Positions 53,670 to 63,379 of a DNA stretch of 64,000 nucleotides are shown one piece after another. The notes beneath the pieces are model-generated. The model was given only the letters and a program-made list of their open reading frames with translations, did no database searches and was not told where the DNA came from. Source of the stretch: Porticoccaceae bacterium (GTDB lineage Bacteria; Pseudomonadota; Gammaproteobacteria; Pseudomonadales; Porticoccaceae); contig JAJFKC010000030.1 in NCBI GenBank assembly GCA_021773435.1, forward strand, positions 124,001 through 188,000. Reading direction: 5' to 3'. Every line of letters begins with the position of its first letter. Positions within the stretch are counted from its first letter, which is position 1. The translations under genes and the position numbers were made by a program.

Positions 53670-55049
53670 GTGACTACCGTGGCTAATTTTAAACCCGAAC
53701 TGCTCTCCCCTGCCGGCACCTACAAAAGTATGCGCTACGCCTTTGCCTATGGTGCCGATGCGGTTTATGCCGGCCAACCTCGTTACAGCCTGCGGGTACG
53801 TAACAACGAATTTAATCATCTGGATATTATGGCTGAAGCCGTCGCCGAGGCTCACTTTCAAGAGAAGCAATTTTATATCGCCAGCAATATTTCGCCCCAC
53901 AACAATAAGGTGAAAACCTATTTAAGGGATATGCAGCCGGTGATCGACATGAGTCCTGACGCGCTGATTATGTCTGATCCTGGCCTGATTATGATGGTCA
54001 AAGAGAAGTGGCCAGATATGCCCATCCACCTTTCTGTACAGGCAAATGCTGTCAATTACGCAACAGTTAAGTTCTGGTATCAGCAGGGCGTATCGCGGGT
54101 CATTCTGTCCCGGGAATTGTCCCTCGATGAAATTGGTGAGATTCGCGACGAATGCCCAGAGATGGAAATTGAAGTGTTTGTCCATGGCGCGCTATGCATA
54201 GCCTATTCCGGCCGCTGTCTGCTATCGGGTTATATGAATCACCGCGATCCCAATCAGGGTGCTTGCACCAATGCCTGCCGCTGGAAATATCAGGCTCACG
54301 AAGCCAGAGAAACCGAAACCGGCGACATCATACCGGTCAATGCAGTGGAGAACTGGTCGCCGGAAATGAACCGCAACGAAGTATCTGAGCAATTGCAAAT
54401 CGACACACCCGTTATGCTGCTTCAGGAAGAAAACCGCCCCGGTGAGTTAATGCCTGCTTACGAGGACGAGCATGGCACTTACATAATGAATTCCAAAGAC
54501 CTGCGTGCGGTTCAGCATGTGCCGAAACTTATCGACATGGGTCTGCATTCATTGAAGATCGAAGGCCGCACCAAATCCCATTACTACGCCGCTCGTACGG
54601 CTCAAACTTATCGGCGCGCTATTGATGAAGCGGTCGATGGTACGCCCTTCGATATGGGCCTGATGACTGAACTCGACCATCTCGCCAGCCGAGGCTACAC
54701 CGAAGGCTTTTACCGACGCCATGTACCCGAGCATTATCAAAATTACGGTAAAGGCGCATCGAGCAACAGTAAACAACAGTTTGTTGGGGAGATTGTCGAC
54801 ATTGATGGCGACAAAGGCTGGATGACCATTGACGTCAAAAATCGCTTTGAATGTGGCGACACCATCGAGATGATCAACCCTCAGGGTAATTTTGCCTTCA
54901 CGCTCGAAGCGCTGGAAAACGTTAAGGGCGAAGCCATGAGTGCAGCGCCCGGCTCTGGGCATGTCGTCCGCTGCGCTATTCCCGAAGGCAGTCAGCCTCA
55001 CCAGGTCAACGAGTATTCCATGTTGATGCGTTATTTGCCCGCCGGCTAA
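53670..55049 (+). CDS. trhP: Prephenate-dependent tRNA U34 hydroxylase TrhP (YegQ)
   Basis: U32-family protein required for 5-hydroxyuridine at tRNA position 34, using prephenate-derived chemistry. Highly similar to E. coli YegQ: KPELLSPAGTYKSMRYAFAYGADAVYAGQPRYSLRVRNNEF and LIMSDPGLIMMVK. The cysteine region GRCLLSGYMNHRDPNQGACTNACRW is conserved. 459 residues. Start GTG at 53670 (another GTG at 53679 is possible). Followed after 26 bases by a J-domain gene. Confidence 0.93.
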   Translation: MTTVANFKPELLSPAGTYKSMRYAFAYGADAVYAGQPRYSLRVRNNEFNHLDIMAEAVAEAHFQEKQFYIASNISPHNNKVKTYLRDMQPVIDMSPDALIMSDPGLIMMVKEKWPDMPIHLSVQANAVNYATVKFWYQQGVSRVILSRELSLDEIGEIRDECPEMEIEVFVHGALCIAYSGRCLLSGYMNHRDPNQGACTNACRWKYQAHEARETETGDIIPVNAVENWSPEMNRNEVSEQLQIDTPVMLLQEENRPGELMPAYEDEHGTYIMNSKDLRAVQHVPKLIDMGLHSLKIEGRTKSHYYAARTAQTYRRAIDEAVDGTPFDMGLMTELDHLASRGYTEGFYRRHVPEHYQNYGKGASSNSKQQFVGEIVDIDGDKGWMTIDVKNRFECGDTIEMINPQGNFAFTLEALENVKGEAMSAAPGSGHVVRCAIPEGSQPHQVNEYSMLMRYLPAG

Positions 55050-55075
55050 GTCCGTACTCAACAGGTCTTCATCAA

Positions 55076-55807
55076 ATGGCTCGCATCATTTTATTACTCG
55101 CCCTCGGCTTTGTACTCTGGTATTTGTGGCAGCAGTTTAAGGGGCTTCAAAAAAGGGATCCAAAAGAACGCAGAGCAGCTCTGTGGAAGTTTATATTTAC
55201 TGCACTGTTTGTTACTACTCTTGCTCTTGTCGTCACCGGTCGCGCCCATTGGTTGGCTGCCGCCTTTGCCGGACTGCTACCGCTAGCCAAAAATTTAATG
55301 ATGCTTGCTGCCCGCTCAGCGCCCTTTGTTCAGCTGTGGCGCAAACACAGCAACTCCCAGTTTGGCCCGCGGATTAAAACGCCCTACCTTGAAGTCAAAA
55401 TCAATCTACGCAGTGGCCACATCGATGGCAAAGTATTGCAGGGCGAATTCGCCGAACAAATGTTGTCTGACCTCGACCGGGCACAGCTAGATAAATTGCT
55501 GGAACTATTGCGCGGTGTCGATCGCGAAGGCGCCATGCTGCTTAACGCCTACGTAGTGCGCCGCTTTGGGCCAGCCGGTCAACATGAAAATCAGCAGCAG
55601 CAATATCAACGTCAATCCAGTAGCCAAACTAGTCTGACACAAACGGAAGCCTGGCAAATTTTGGGCCTGGAGGCCGATGTTGATGAAGACACTATCATTA
55701 AGGCCCACAAGCGGCTCATACAGAAACTGCATCCGGATCGCGGCGGCAATGATTATCTCGCGGCCAAAGTTAATGCCGCCAAAGACCTGCTACTAAAAGG
55801 CAAATAA
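55076..55807 (+). CDS. Membrane-anchored J-domain protein
   Basis: 243 residues. Two N-terminal hydrophobic segments (about 2-18 and 38-62, then LAAAFAGLLPLAKNLMML) anchor it to the inner membrane. The C-terminal J domain (about 180-243) has HPD at 219-221 in QKLHPDRGGND, which stimulates DnaK ATPase. A Gln-rich linker (QQQYQRQSSSQTSLTQ) precedes it. Probably a DnaK co-chaperone with a membrane task; client unknown. Confidence 0.88.
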   Translation: MARIILLLALGFVLWYLWQQFKGLQKRDPKERRAALWKFIFTALFVTTLALVVTGRAHWLAAAFAGLLPLAKNLMMLAARSAPFVQLWRKHSNSQFGPRIKTPYLEVKINLRSGHIDGKVLQGEFAEQMLSDLDRAQLDKLLELLRGVDREGAMLLNAYVVRRFGPAGQHENQQQQYQRQSSSQTSLTQTEAWQILGLEADVDEDTIIKAHKRLIQKLHPDRGGNDYLAAKVNAAKDLLLKGK

Positions 55808-55854
55808 CCGCAAATCGTCATTCGCGACCCTGCCCATCGACCGGCATATGACTT

Positions 55855-55860
55855 TATAAT
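55855..55860 (+). promoter_or_regulatory. Candidate -10 of the tRNA-Arg gene
   Basis: TATAAT 33 bases upstream of the tRNA 5' end; the predicted start near 55867 is followed by a leader. No good -35 is seen at 17 bases, so the promoter is incomplete. Confidence 0.4.
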
Positions 55861-55892
55861 GCCAACCCTGACAGTGCCTATATCTACTTACA

Positions 55893-55969
55893 GCTCCGGT
55901 GGCACAGCTGGATAGCGCGGCCCCCTCCTAAGGGGCAGGTCAGAGGTTCGAATCCTCTCCGGAGCGCCA
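55893..55969 (+). tRNA. tRNA-Arg, anticodon CCU
   Basis: Cloverleaf: acceptor GCTCCGG (55893-55899) with CCGGAGC (55959-55965), discriminator G and encoded CCA to 55969. Anticodon stem GCCCC/GGGGC with loop CTCCTAA, anticodon CCT, decoding AGG. The T-arm GAGGTTCGAATCCTC is perfect. The D stem has a possible A-C mismatch (GCAC versus GCGC). Length 77 with CCA. No integrase next to it. Confidence 0.96.
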
Positions 55970-56134
55970 AGTTCAGCAAGCTATAAGCAGGCCAGAACAG
56001 CACTAAATGTCAATATTTCAGCTGGTTATGTCAATTTACTAGCCGCCTTAAAACACCAAATACTGCTGCATAAACCTTTTTATCTGCTATTCTATGCGCC
56101 TGGATTGCGCCAATGCGCGCGCACGAGAGGGGCA

Positions 56135-56500
56135 ATGGCAACTAACAATAAACGGGGCGATCGACAACAAGCAAGAACCCGACTCCTCAAGTTAATCCGC
56201 GTAAAAAATAGTGAAGACAAACGACTCTTCGGTCACGTCGTGGACATATCTATCGGCGGCATGAAAGTTAACACCAATATTGATGTTAAGGTGGGCGATC
56301 ATCTCAATTTTCTGATCGAGCTGCCTTTAGCCATCTCTTCAACACCACTTGATGTGCGTGTAGAAGCCACCTGGATCGGCACTACCGACAAGCATAATGG
56401 CCACGATGTGGGCTGTCGTTTTATTGCTATTGAGAAGGCAAACCGGGATGTTTTGCTAAAACTCATCGAAAAATACCCTATGGGCACAGGAGAGATCTAG
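56135..56500 (+). CDS. PilZ-domain protein
   Basis: A 121-residue single PilZ domain, predicted cyclic-di-GMP sensor. RxxxR is RQQARTR at about residues 9-15 and the second motif DISIGG is present about 25 residues later, with the strand MKVNTN. Both binding motifs look intact. The frame is open from a TTG at 56105; the ATG at 56135 with GAGGGG just ahead is the start I choose. Just downstream of the tRNA, it could act in motility, pilus or polysaccharide control, which sequence alone cannot settle. Confidence 0.87.
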   Translation: MATNNKRGDRQQARTRLLKLIRVKNSEDKRLFGHVVDISIGGMKVNTNIDVKVGDHLNFLIELPLAISSTPLDVRVEATWIGTTDKHNGHDVGCRFIAIEKANRDVLLKLIEKYPMGTGEI

Positions 56501-56605
56501 AGTATTTTATGATGCTTATCTGACCATTACCGAGTCGTGGTTAGAGTTCAGGGAAATCCGTGGGTACTATAACTCAAATATAACTCAAAACCTTAGCGCT
56601 CAGCG

Positions 56606-56630
56606 CCACGCCACGCCACGCCACGCCACG
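56606..56630. repeat. (CCACG)5 microsatellite
   Basis: Five perfect CCACG units at 56606-56630, in the spacer between the PilZ and OlsF-like genes, in a direct run; a fresh length-variable sequence. Confidence 0.9.
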
Positions 56631-56738
56631 CCAAAATTAGACTTTATAAATCTGACAAAGTACCGTTATATTCTGGCGCTCATCCTCAAATTTGGCTAGT
56701 GAAATACTTTGCTGACAAGACCACTCCGAAATTAATCT

Positions 56739-58451
56739 ATGCTTAATATAGAAAATTATTTGCAGGATCGCTATCCCCGCTGGCAGATAAAGCAATCACC
56801 GATTACTAGACCATTAATTACGGCATTACGGCTATTGCTTCACGAAAAGGAACTCCGTCAAATAGAAGCAGAAAATACCGATAAAACTGTTTTCGATTTT
56901 ATTGGGCAGGTGCTGCGTTATTTCGATTTTTCCTACTGCGCAAAAGATGGAGAAACACAACGTATACCCGCTACCGGCAAAGTCGTCATTATCGCCAATC
57001 ACCCTATCGGCACCCTTGATGGCCTAGCCCTACTGGAGATGGTTGGCAAGGTCAGGTCTGACGTGAAGATAATCGCCAACGATGTGCTGTCAGTAATCAA
57101 ACCACTTCAGCCACTGTTGCTGCCTGTTAATAACATGCGCGGTAACACAGCCCGCAAAAACTTAATAGATATTCGCAAGTTTCTAGAAGACCAGGGCGCG
57201 CTACTGGTTTTCCCTGCTGGTGAAGTGTCAAGATTCGGCCGCAAGGGGGTTTGTGACGGCAAATGGCATCATGGCTTTTTGCGGTTGGCAATTGCCTGTC
57301 AAACACCGATATTGCCGGTTTATTTCGATGCTCGCAATTCGGTATTTTTTTATGCTTTATCGATGCTTGTCAAGCCGCTGTCTACGCTATGGCTGGTACA
57401 CGAAATGTTTAAACATAAAGGCTCCCGAGTAGATATCCGGATTGGCGAGTTAATTGCCTACCAAAATTATCAATTCATCAACCTGCCGATCCGAGAAAAA
57501 GCACAGTTATTCAAGCGTCATCTTTATCTGATTGGTAAAAATCGGGCGGGTATTTTTCCGTGCCAGAAAAGCATTGCGCTACCTGAACGGCGGCACGATT
57601 TACGTAATGAAATTCAACAATGTGAATTGCTGGAACAAACCGTCGATAACATGGCCATTTATTTATACCAACATCAGCAAGACACCAGCATTATGAGAGA
57701 GGTTGGTCGTCTACGTGAATTGTCTTTTCGGGCTGTTAATCAGGGTACGGGGGAGCCCCGAGACCTGGATAACTATGATCAGTCGTATCTCCATTTGATT
57801 TTGTGGGATAAAACCAACCTGGAGATAGTGGGCGCCTATCGACTCAGGGATACCCGCGCCGCAGATGCCAACACGCAAAGCCATTCACAACTCTACTGCT
57901 CAACCCTGTTCGATTTCACCCCGGCGATGCAACCCTATTTTGCAAAGGGCCTGGAATTAGGCAGGAGTTTCGTCCAGCCATCCTACTGGGGCAGACGTAG
58001 CCTGGGTTCTCTTTGGCTGGGGATCGGGGCATTTTTACAAAAAAATCCGCAATACCGCTATTTATATGGCCCGGTTTCTTTGAGCGGCTTATACCCGACG
58101 CTGGCTAAAGACATGCTGGTCTATTTTTATCAACAACACTTTAAAACTTCGCAAGCTCTTGCCGAAGCCAAAAACCCTTATAACATTTCATTCCAACAGC
58201 AAGAGATGCTGGCACAAAAGTTTCCCGGTGTTAATTACCCTGCAGAATTCACCCATCTTAAACATCAGCTGGCTAATATTGATTTGCGTGTGCCGACGCT
58301 ATACAAGCAGTATTCAGAGCTATGTCATCCGGGCGGCATACAGTTCGCTGCTTTTAATATTGACCCTATATTCGCCAATTGTATTGATGGTCTGATTATC
58401 ATCGACCTGACTAAATTGAAGGCCTCGAAGCGCAAACGTTACATGGGCTAA
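56739..58451 (+). CDS. olsF: OlsF-like bifunctional ornithine-lipid synthase
   Basis: A 570-residue two-domain acyltransferase. N-terminal PlsC/OlsA-like domain: NHPIGTLDG at 87-95 (His88 ... Asp94) and FPAGEVSR at 158-165, the O-acyltransferase motifs. C-terminal GNAT-like domain (about 300-530) with [14 protein letters not shown] and [12 protein letters not shown], resembling OlsB. Fused in this order and of this length, it matches OlsF, which makes ornithine lipids from ornithine and two acyl groups. An alternative is a two-domain hemolysin-type acyltransferase, which cannot be excluded without alignment. Ornithine lipids replace phospholipids when phosphate is low. Confidence 0.72.
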   Translation: MLNIENYLQDRYPRWQIKQSPITRPLITALRLLLHEKELRQIEAENTDKTVFDFIGQVLRYFDFSYCAKDGETQRIPATGKVVIIANHPIGTLDGLALLEMVGKVRSDVKIIANDVLSVIKPLQPLLLPVNNMRGNTARKNLIDIRKFLEDQGALLVFPAGEVSRFGRKGVCDGKWHHGFLRLAIACQTPILPVYFDARNSVFFYALSMLVKPLSTLWLVHEMFKHKGSRVDIRIGELIAYQNYQFINLPIREKAQLFKRHLYLIGKNRAGIFPCQKSIALPERRHDLRNEIQQCELLEQTVDNMAIYLYQHQQDTSIMREVGRLRELSFRAVNQGTGEPRDLDNYDQSYLHLILWDKTNLEIVGAYRLRDTRAADANTQSHSQLYCSTLFDFTPAMQPYFAKGLELGRSFVQPSYWGRRSLGSLWLGIGAFLQKNPQYRYLYGPVSLSGLYPTLAKDMLVYFYQQHFKTSQALAEAKNPYNISFQQQEMLAQKFPGVNYPAEFTHLKHQLANIDLRVPTLYKQYSELCHPGGIQFAAFNIDPIFANCIDGLIIIDLTKLKASKRKRYMG

Positions 58452-58540
58452 CCTGGTCTTCAAGGGAGTGCTACTCGCGCCGTCTTTTTCGCACCTTGCG
58501 TGGCCCAGTGTACAATAGCAAGTTCAATTTGGGAGCGGCA

Positions 58541-59290
58541 ATGGCCACCGACAAAATCACGGATTTTGGTTATCAACAGATACCTGCAGGCGAAAAGGCC
58601 GAAAAAGTCGCGGATGTATTTGATTCCGTCGCTTCTAAATACGACATCATGAATGACTTGATGTCCGCAGGTGTGCATAGAATCTGGAAACGCTTCACCA
58701 TCGAACTGTCCGGCGTCCGTCCAGGGCATAATGTCCTTGATATCGCTGGTGGCACTGGGGATTTGGCTCTTAAATTTGCAAAGCTGGTCGGTTCCGATGG
58801 TCGCGTTGTACTCGCAGACATTAATAGTTCCATGCTCGCTGTCGGACGAGATCGGCTTCTCGACGAAGGCGCTCTCGCTAATCTCGAGTTTATCCAGGCC
58901 GATGCCCAAACCCTGCCTTTTGTAGACAACATTTTCGATTGCGTCACCATCGCCTTCGGCTTGCGTAACGTCACCGACAAAGACGCTGCTCTGAGATCAA
59001 TGTACCGTGTGTTAAAACCCGGTGGGCGCCTGCTGGTGTTGGAATTTTCTAAACCCGGCAACCCCCTGCTGAGCAAACTCTATGACACCTACTCTTTTGA
59101 GGTCTTACCAAGACTGGGTAAATTAATCGCCGGGGATGCCGATAGTTATCAATATCTCGCCGAATCCATTCGTATGCACCCCGACCAGGAAGTCCTTAAA
59201 ACGATGATGACAAGCGCAGGCTTTGACCATTGTAGCTACCATAATTTAAGTGGCGGTATTGTAGCTTTGCATCGGGGAATCAAAACTTGA
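58541..59290 (+). CDS. ubiE: UbiE methyltransferase
   Basis: C-methyltransferase of ubiquinone and menaquinone synthesis, 250 residues. DYIM-like [19 protein letters not shown] and SAM motif [14 protein letters not shown], then FGLRNVTD and [15 protein letters not shown]. The ATG at 58541 with GGGAGCGG ahead fits alignment; the frame is open from 58496. Its TGA overlaps the TTG start of ubiJ. Confidence 0.96.
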   Translation: MATDKITDFGYQQIPAGEKAEKVADVFDSVASKYDIMNDLMSAGVHRIWKRFTIELSGVRPGHNVLDIAGGTGDLALKFAKLVGSDGRVVLADINSSMLAVGRDRLLDEGALANLEFIQADAQTLPFVDNIFDCVTIAFGLRNVTDKDAALRSMYRVLKPGGRLLVLEFSKPGNPLLSKLYDTYSFEVLPRLGKLIAGDADSYQYLAESIRMHPDQEVLKTMMTSAGFDHCSYHNLSGGIVALHRGIKT

Positions 59291-59940
59291 GCATCATCTT
59301 CACCATGGCCTGTGCCAGGGCTGAGAAAATCTTGAATACTGCTATTGCCCATGCACCGCAGCGTGAAAGCGTTTTTGAAGATATCGCCGGGAAATCTATT
59401 CATGTCACCACCCATCTCCCCAGCTGTGATTTCATCGTCCAGTGTAGAGACACCGATATTGCTCTTTACCCTGGTCCTTTTCCAGTCTCGGAGATCGCGG
59501 CGGATGTTCAACTAAGTGGCTCGACCCCAGCGCTAGTTTTTTTCGCCCTTGAACAACAATCGATAACTTTGGCCGACGCTGTAGATAATCACGATGGCCC
59601 GGTAAAAATATCCGGTGATCAAGAATTTTTGTCGACCCTTCGCAAGCGTTTACAACATCTCGATATTGACTGGGAGGCTTTAACTGCCAGCTTACTTGGC
59701 GATATTCCTGCACATCTATTGGCTGAATCCGTGCGAAAAGGTAAAGCCTGGCAAGACCAAACCATATCGCGATCTGCGGATAGCATGGAAAATTACTTCC
59801 GCCATGAGTGGGCCTCATCACCCCTGCAACGAGCTGCGAGCCAGATCAGTGATACGCTCATTGAACTCGGTGGTGATAGAAAGCAGTTGCAGACGCGGCT
59901 TGATGCGTTGAAATCGCGCTTTTTGCAGATCATCGGCTAG
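59287..59940 (+). CDS. ubiJ: UbiJ accessory factor
   Basis: Lipid-binding SCP2-type protein needed for aerobic ubiquinone assembly, 217 residues. SCP2 core from about residue 25 to 110 and C-terminal helix [24 protein letters not shown], typical. The start is a TTG at 59287 sharing three bases with the ubiE stop, or an ATG at 59305. Between ubiE and ubiB, the usual gammaproteobacterial order. Confidence 0.92.
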   Translation: MSIIFTMACARAEKILNTAIAHAPQRESVFEDIAGKSIHVTTHLPSCDFIVQCRDTDIALYPGPFPVSEIAADVQLSGSTPALVFFALEQQSITLADAVDNHDGPVKISGDQEFLSTLRKRLQHLDIDWEALTASLLGDIPAHLLAESVRKGKAWQDQTISRSADSMENYFRHEWASSPLQRAASQISDTLIELGGDRKQLQTRLDALKSRFLQIIG

Positions 59941-59979
59941 ATCGGCCACATTTTCACCAACTTTAATGGCTGAATTTAG

Positions 59980-61596
59980 TTGATGTCTCGTACTCTCCGA
60001 ATTATCAAAATCAATCAAGTCTTTCTACGTTATCGACTTGATAGCTTTTTCAATGCTCGGTCCCTGCCCTGGATTATTCGTGCGCTGCTGTTTCCATTAC
60101 GTATTTTGCCAGGACCAACTGAAAGCCGTGGAGTTCGGCTTCGCTGTGCTCTGGAAGATTTAGGGCCTATTTTTGTTAAATTTGGCCAGCTACTGTCGAC
60201 ACGCCCAGATCTGATTCCAGCCGATATTTGCGAAGAACTGGGTAATTTGCAGGACCAGGTACCGCCTTTTGAATCGGACCTATTTATACAACGCCTGGAA
60301 GCAGCCTTAGGTGACAGCGTTAAAAACTTATTTAAATCATTTGATCAGGAACCGTTAGCGTCGGCTTCCGTCGCCCAGGTACATGCTGCAGTATTACCCG
60401 ATGATCGAGAAGTCGTCGTTAAAGTTATTCGGCCCGGTATCGAGAAAGTTATTGAGCAGGACTGCGAACTCCTAATGAGTATCGCCCAGGTGGTAGAAAA
60501 ATACGCCGTTGACGGCAAACGGCTCCGGCCCATAGAGGTTGCCCGCGATTACCGTACCACCATATTCGATGAATTAAATCTGCAGAGGGAAGCGGCCAAC
60601 ACTGTCACCTTGCGACGTAATTTTGAGAATTCACCGCTGCTATATGTGCCTGATGTTTACTGGCCCTACTGCAATGAAAACGTCCTGGTCATGGAGCGCA
60701 TTTATGCAACTCCCGTGACCGATATTGCCCAACTCAAGGAATCCAATACTAATTTTAAAGTACTTGCGGAGCGAGGTGTTGAGATTTTCTTCACCCAGGT
60801 TTTTGAGCACAATTTTTTCCATGCCGACATGCACCCCGGTAATATTTTTGTCGACACCTTTAATCCCGATGAGCCTCGCTACATGGCTATCGACTGCGCC
60901 ATCATCGGGTCGCTGTCTGATCGCGATCAGTATTTTTTAGCCAGAACGCTGCTAGCGGTGTTTCGCCGCGATTACCGGCAAGTGGCTGAGTTACACGCGC
61001 TAGCCGGATGGGTCAGTGAATCCGCATCGGTAATCGAGGTGGAATCGGCTATTCGCACAGTCTGTGAACCCATTTTTCAACGGCCATTAAAGGATATTTC
61101 TTGCGGACATTTGCTGGTCAGCCTTTTTCAGGCCGCGCGACGATTTGATGCCGAAGTGCAGCCATCATTAGTATTGCTGCAAAAAACCCTGCTCAATATC
61201 GAAGGACTGGGACGTCAGCTCTATCCAAACCTTGATCTTTGGGCCACTGCCCATCCCTTTCTCGAACGCTGGCTGGTGAACCATTTTGGACCGGGCAATC
61301 TGTTTAAACGGCTGCGTAAAGATGGTCCAGAATGGGTCGAGCAATTGCCAGAGTTACCGCAGCTGGCACTTCGCTCGCTGGAACAATTACAAAAACTTGA
61401 AAAAACGCTTAGCAACCCACCACGACCAGCAAAATCAGATTTGATCGCTAATACCAGGCTTAAAATTATTGGTGCCCTATTGGCCGGCACTGGCTTAGGC
61501 AGCCTTCTCATTGCCAGTCAGGGTATCGACGGCAACGCAACTACCCTGGGCCTGATATTCGCCGCTGCGGGTACGTTACTGTTACTGCTGCGGTGA
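59980..61596 (+). CDS. ubiB: UbiB atypical kinase/ATPase
   Basis: Membrane-bound atypical kinase of ubiquinone biosynthesis, 538 residues. KxGQ motif in [16 protein letters not shown], GxxSxxxV region with VAQVHAAVL, Lys in VVVKVIRPG, and DMHPGNIF. Two C-terminal helices (about 487-506 and 516-537) anchor it. Start TTG at 59980, or ATG at 59983. Confidence 0.95.
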   Translation: MMSRTLRIIKINQVFLRYRLDSFFNARSLPWIIRALLFPLRILPGPTESRGVRLRCALEDLGPIFVKFGQLLSTRPDLIPADICEELGNLQDQVPPFESDLFIQRLEAALGDSVKNLFKSFDQEPLASASVAQVHAAVLPDDREVVVKVIRPGIEKVIEQDCELLMSIAQVVEKYAVDGKRLRPIEVARDYRTTIFDELNLQREAANTVTLRRNFENSPLLYVPDVYWPYCNENVLVMERIYATPVTDIAQLKESNTNFKVLAERGVEIFFTQVFEHNFFHADMHPGNIFVDTFNPDEPRYMAIDCAIIGSLSDRDQYFLARTLLAVFRRDYRQVAELHALAGWVSESASVIEVESAIRTVCEPIFQRPLKDISCGHLLVSLFQAARRFDAEVQPSLVLLQKTLLNIEGLGRQLYPNLDLWATAHPFLERWLVNHFGPGNLFKRLRKDGPEWVEQLPELPQLALRSLEQLQKLEKTLSNPPRPAKSDLIANTRLKIIGALLAGTGLGSLLIASQGIDGNATTLGLIFAAAGTLLLLLR

Positions 61597-61660
61597 TGCT
61601 GTCATAATTCTCGCGACGGACCAGCTAAATCTTGCATCTAGTTCACTAAGAGCTTCCTGA

Positions 61661-62059
61661 ATGGAACAGTCAGCTAAAACATACATCGACCAGGTAGCCT
61701 GGAATGATCAGGGCCTGGTTCCGGTCGTTGCTCAGGATCAAATCACCCAGGCGGTTCTGATGGTCGCATGGATGAACCGCGAAGCCCTGAACTTAACGGT
61801 GACCGAGAACCGCGCCGTGTACTGGTCGCGTTCACGGCAAAAACTTTGGCGCAAGGGCGAAGAATCAGGCCACGTGCAACAGGTGAGCGAAATTCGTCTG
61901 GACTGTGATAACGATGTCATCCTGTTACAGGTTGAACAACTAGGCGGGATTGCTTGTCATACTGGTCGGGCCTCCTGTTTTTTTAGTATTTTAAAAGACA
62001 ATCAGTGGCACGCTGTTGATGCAGTCTTAAAAGACCCTGATACCATTTACCAAAAGTAG
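61661..62059 (+). CDS. hisI: Phosphoribosyl-AMP cyclohydrolase HisI
   Basis: Third step of histidine biosynthesis, 132 residues. Landmarks: [30 protein letters not shown] and the metal-ligand [13 protein letters not shown] plus [11 protein letters not shown]. Normal length; next to hisE, as in Pseudomonas. Confidence 0.95.
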   Translation: MEQSAKTYIDQVAWNDQGLVPVVAQDQITQAVLMVAWMNREALNLTVTENRAVYWSRSRQKLWRKGEESGHVQQVSEIRLDCDNDVILLQVEQLGGIACHTGRASCFFSILKDNQWHAVDAVLKDPDTIYQK

Positions 62060-62075
62060 ATTAAAAACATAAACC

Positions 62076-62444
62076 ATGAACGATTTAAGATCAGACGATA
62101 ACAGCGATAGCAACGCAGAGATTGACGTATTAAAGGCGCTAGATATTATTCTCGCACAGCGTAAAAATGAGGATCCAAAAAAGTCTTATGTGGCCAGCTT
62201 GCACGCCAAAGGACTTAATAAAATTCTCGAAAAAGTCGGAGAAGAATGTACCGAGACTATTGTTGCGGCCAAGGACGCTGCGACGTCCGGCAAATACGAC
62301 GAAGTCGTTAGTGAAACCGCCGACCTTTGGTTCCATACACTGGTAATGCTTTCACACTTAGGTGAAAATGCCGACGCTGTACTGGCGGAACTTGCTCGCC
62401 GATTTAACACATCAGGGCTGGTGGAAAAAGCCAGCCGTAAGTAG
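62076..62444 (+). CDS. hisE: Phosphoribosyl-ATP pyrophosphatase HisE
   Basis: Second step of histidine biosynthesis. MazG-like fold: [24 protein letters not shown] and [16 protein letters not shown] with the metal Glu/Asp residues. The first 20 residues (DDNSDSNAE) are an acidic extension without homology. 16 bases after hisI. Confidence 0.94.
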   Translation: MNDLRSDDNSDSNAEIDVLKALDIILAQRKNEDPKKSYVASLHAKGLNKILEKVGEECTETIVAAKDAATSGKYDEVVSETADLWFHTLVMLSHLGENADAVLAELARRFNTSGLVEKASRK

Positions 62445-62461
62445 TAAATGCGGAGACGATT

Positions 62462-62734
62462 ATGGGATTAGGCGGAATAAGTATTTGGCAACTGGTCATC
62501 ATCCTTATCATCGTGTTGCTTATCTTTGGCACCAAGCGCCTGAAAGGCCTGGGCGGCGATCTGGGTGGGGCAATCAAGGGTTTTAAAGAAGCCGTCTCAA
62601 ACGAAGACGACGTTGCCGATGGTGATGGTGATAGTGATGGTAAAAATACCACCAAAAACAAAACTGATGACACGGTGCAAACCAATCAAAGTGCTGAACA
62701 GGACACTGACGGCAGCAGCGACAAGTCTGCCTAG
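62462..62734 (+). CDS. tatA: Tat translocase subunit TatA
   Basis: Pore-forming subunit of the twin-arginine system, 90 residues. One membrane helix ([15 protein letters not shown]), hinge [21 protein letters not shown], then an acidic low-complexity tail. A TatA-type FGTKRL hinge. Start ATG at 62462 after hisE. Confidence 0.95.
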   Translation: MGLGGISIWQLVIILIIVLLIFGTKRLKGLGGDLGGAIKGFKEAVSNEDDVADGDGDSDGKNTTKNKTDDTVQTNQSAEQDTDGSSDKSA

Positions 62735-62779
62735 CACACCCTTCCCTTCCTGCATCAGAATCCCGGCGCAGAATACCTA

Positions 62780-63319
62780 ATGTTCGATATGGGCTTTGCT
62801 GAATTACTGCTAATCGCAGTGATTGGTCTCCTTGTTATCGGCCCTAAAAGAATGCCCGAAGCGATTAGAGTATTGGGCTACTGGCTAGGCAAATTACGTC
62901 GTTCAGTCAACAGCGCCCGACAGGAAATGGAGCGAGAGTTTGGCCTCGATGATATGCGTAAGGATCTACATAACCAATCTTTACTGGCGCAATTTGAAAA
63001 AGAGCGCCGGCAAATTGAGCATAGTCTCAGTTCAAGTAAACCAGCAACTGATTCGACGCTTACATCTGAAAATAATGCCAATAGTGGTGAAAATTCGGCT
63101 CTCGATAATGAAAGCGACACTGCAGACGAAGAACGGGAAATGCTACAGGCCTTTGAGGATTTTGAGAAAGAATTTGGCGTTGATGATGTTGAAACTGAAA
63201 ATAGCGACTCCGCTCAGGGTGGTACGGATAGCAAGGCAATAAGTAATACGACCGACACAGAAGCTACTAAAGAAACCGCTGAAGAAGCCACCAGTAATAA
63301 ACCAGACCAACTTAGATAG
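62780..63319 (+). CDS. tatB: Tat translocase subunit TatB
   Basis: Receptor subunit, 179 residues. MFDMGFAELLLIAVIGLLVIGPKRMPEAI is diagnostic for TatB, with a Glu8 in the helix and GPKR hinge; the long acidic tail is variable. Between tatA and tatC on the same strand. Confidence 0.95.
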   Translation: MFDMGFAELLLIAVIGLLVIGPKRMPEAIRVLGYWLGKLRRSVNSARQEMEREFGLDDMRKDLHNQSLLAQFEKERRQIEHSLSSSKPATDSTLTSENNANSGENSALDNESDTADEEREMLQAFEDFEKEFGVDDVETENSDSAQGGTDSKAISNTTDTEATKETAEEATSNKPDQLR

Positions 63320-63379
63320 ACTTCACTTTCACACCTGTCCTAAACCCAGTCAATTCTAGCAATAACACAGCAGTATTTA

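Noticed and set aside
54549-55061. Minus-strand open frame of about 170 codons opposite trhP
   Set aside because: trhP is conserved across its entire length and the reverse frame has no family signal.
55893-55969. tRNA-Arg as an integration (att) site
   Set aside because: No partial 3' tRNA repeat or integrase downstream.
58573-59076. Minus-strand open frame of about 167 codons opposite ubiE
   Set aside because: ubiE is conserved throughout; the reverse translation is Ser/Arg-rich noise.
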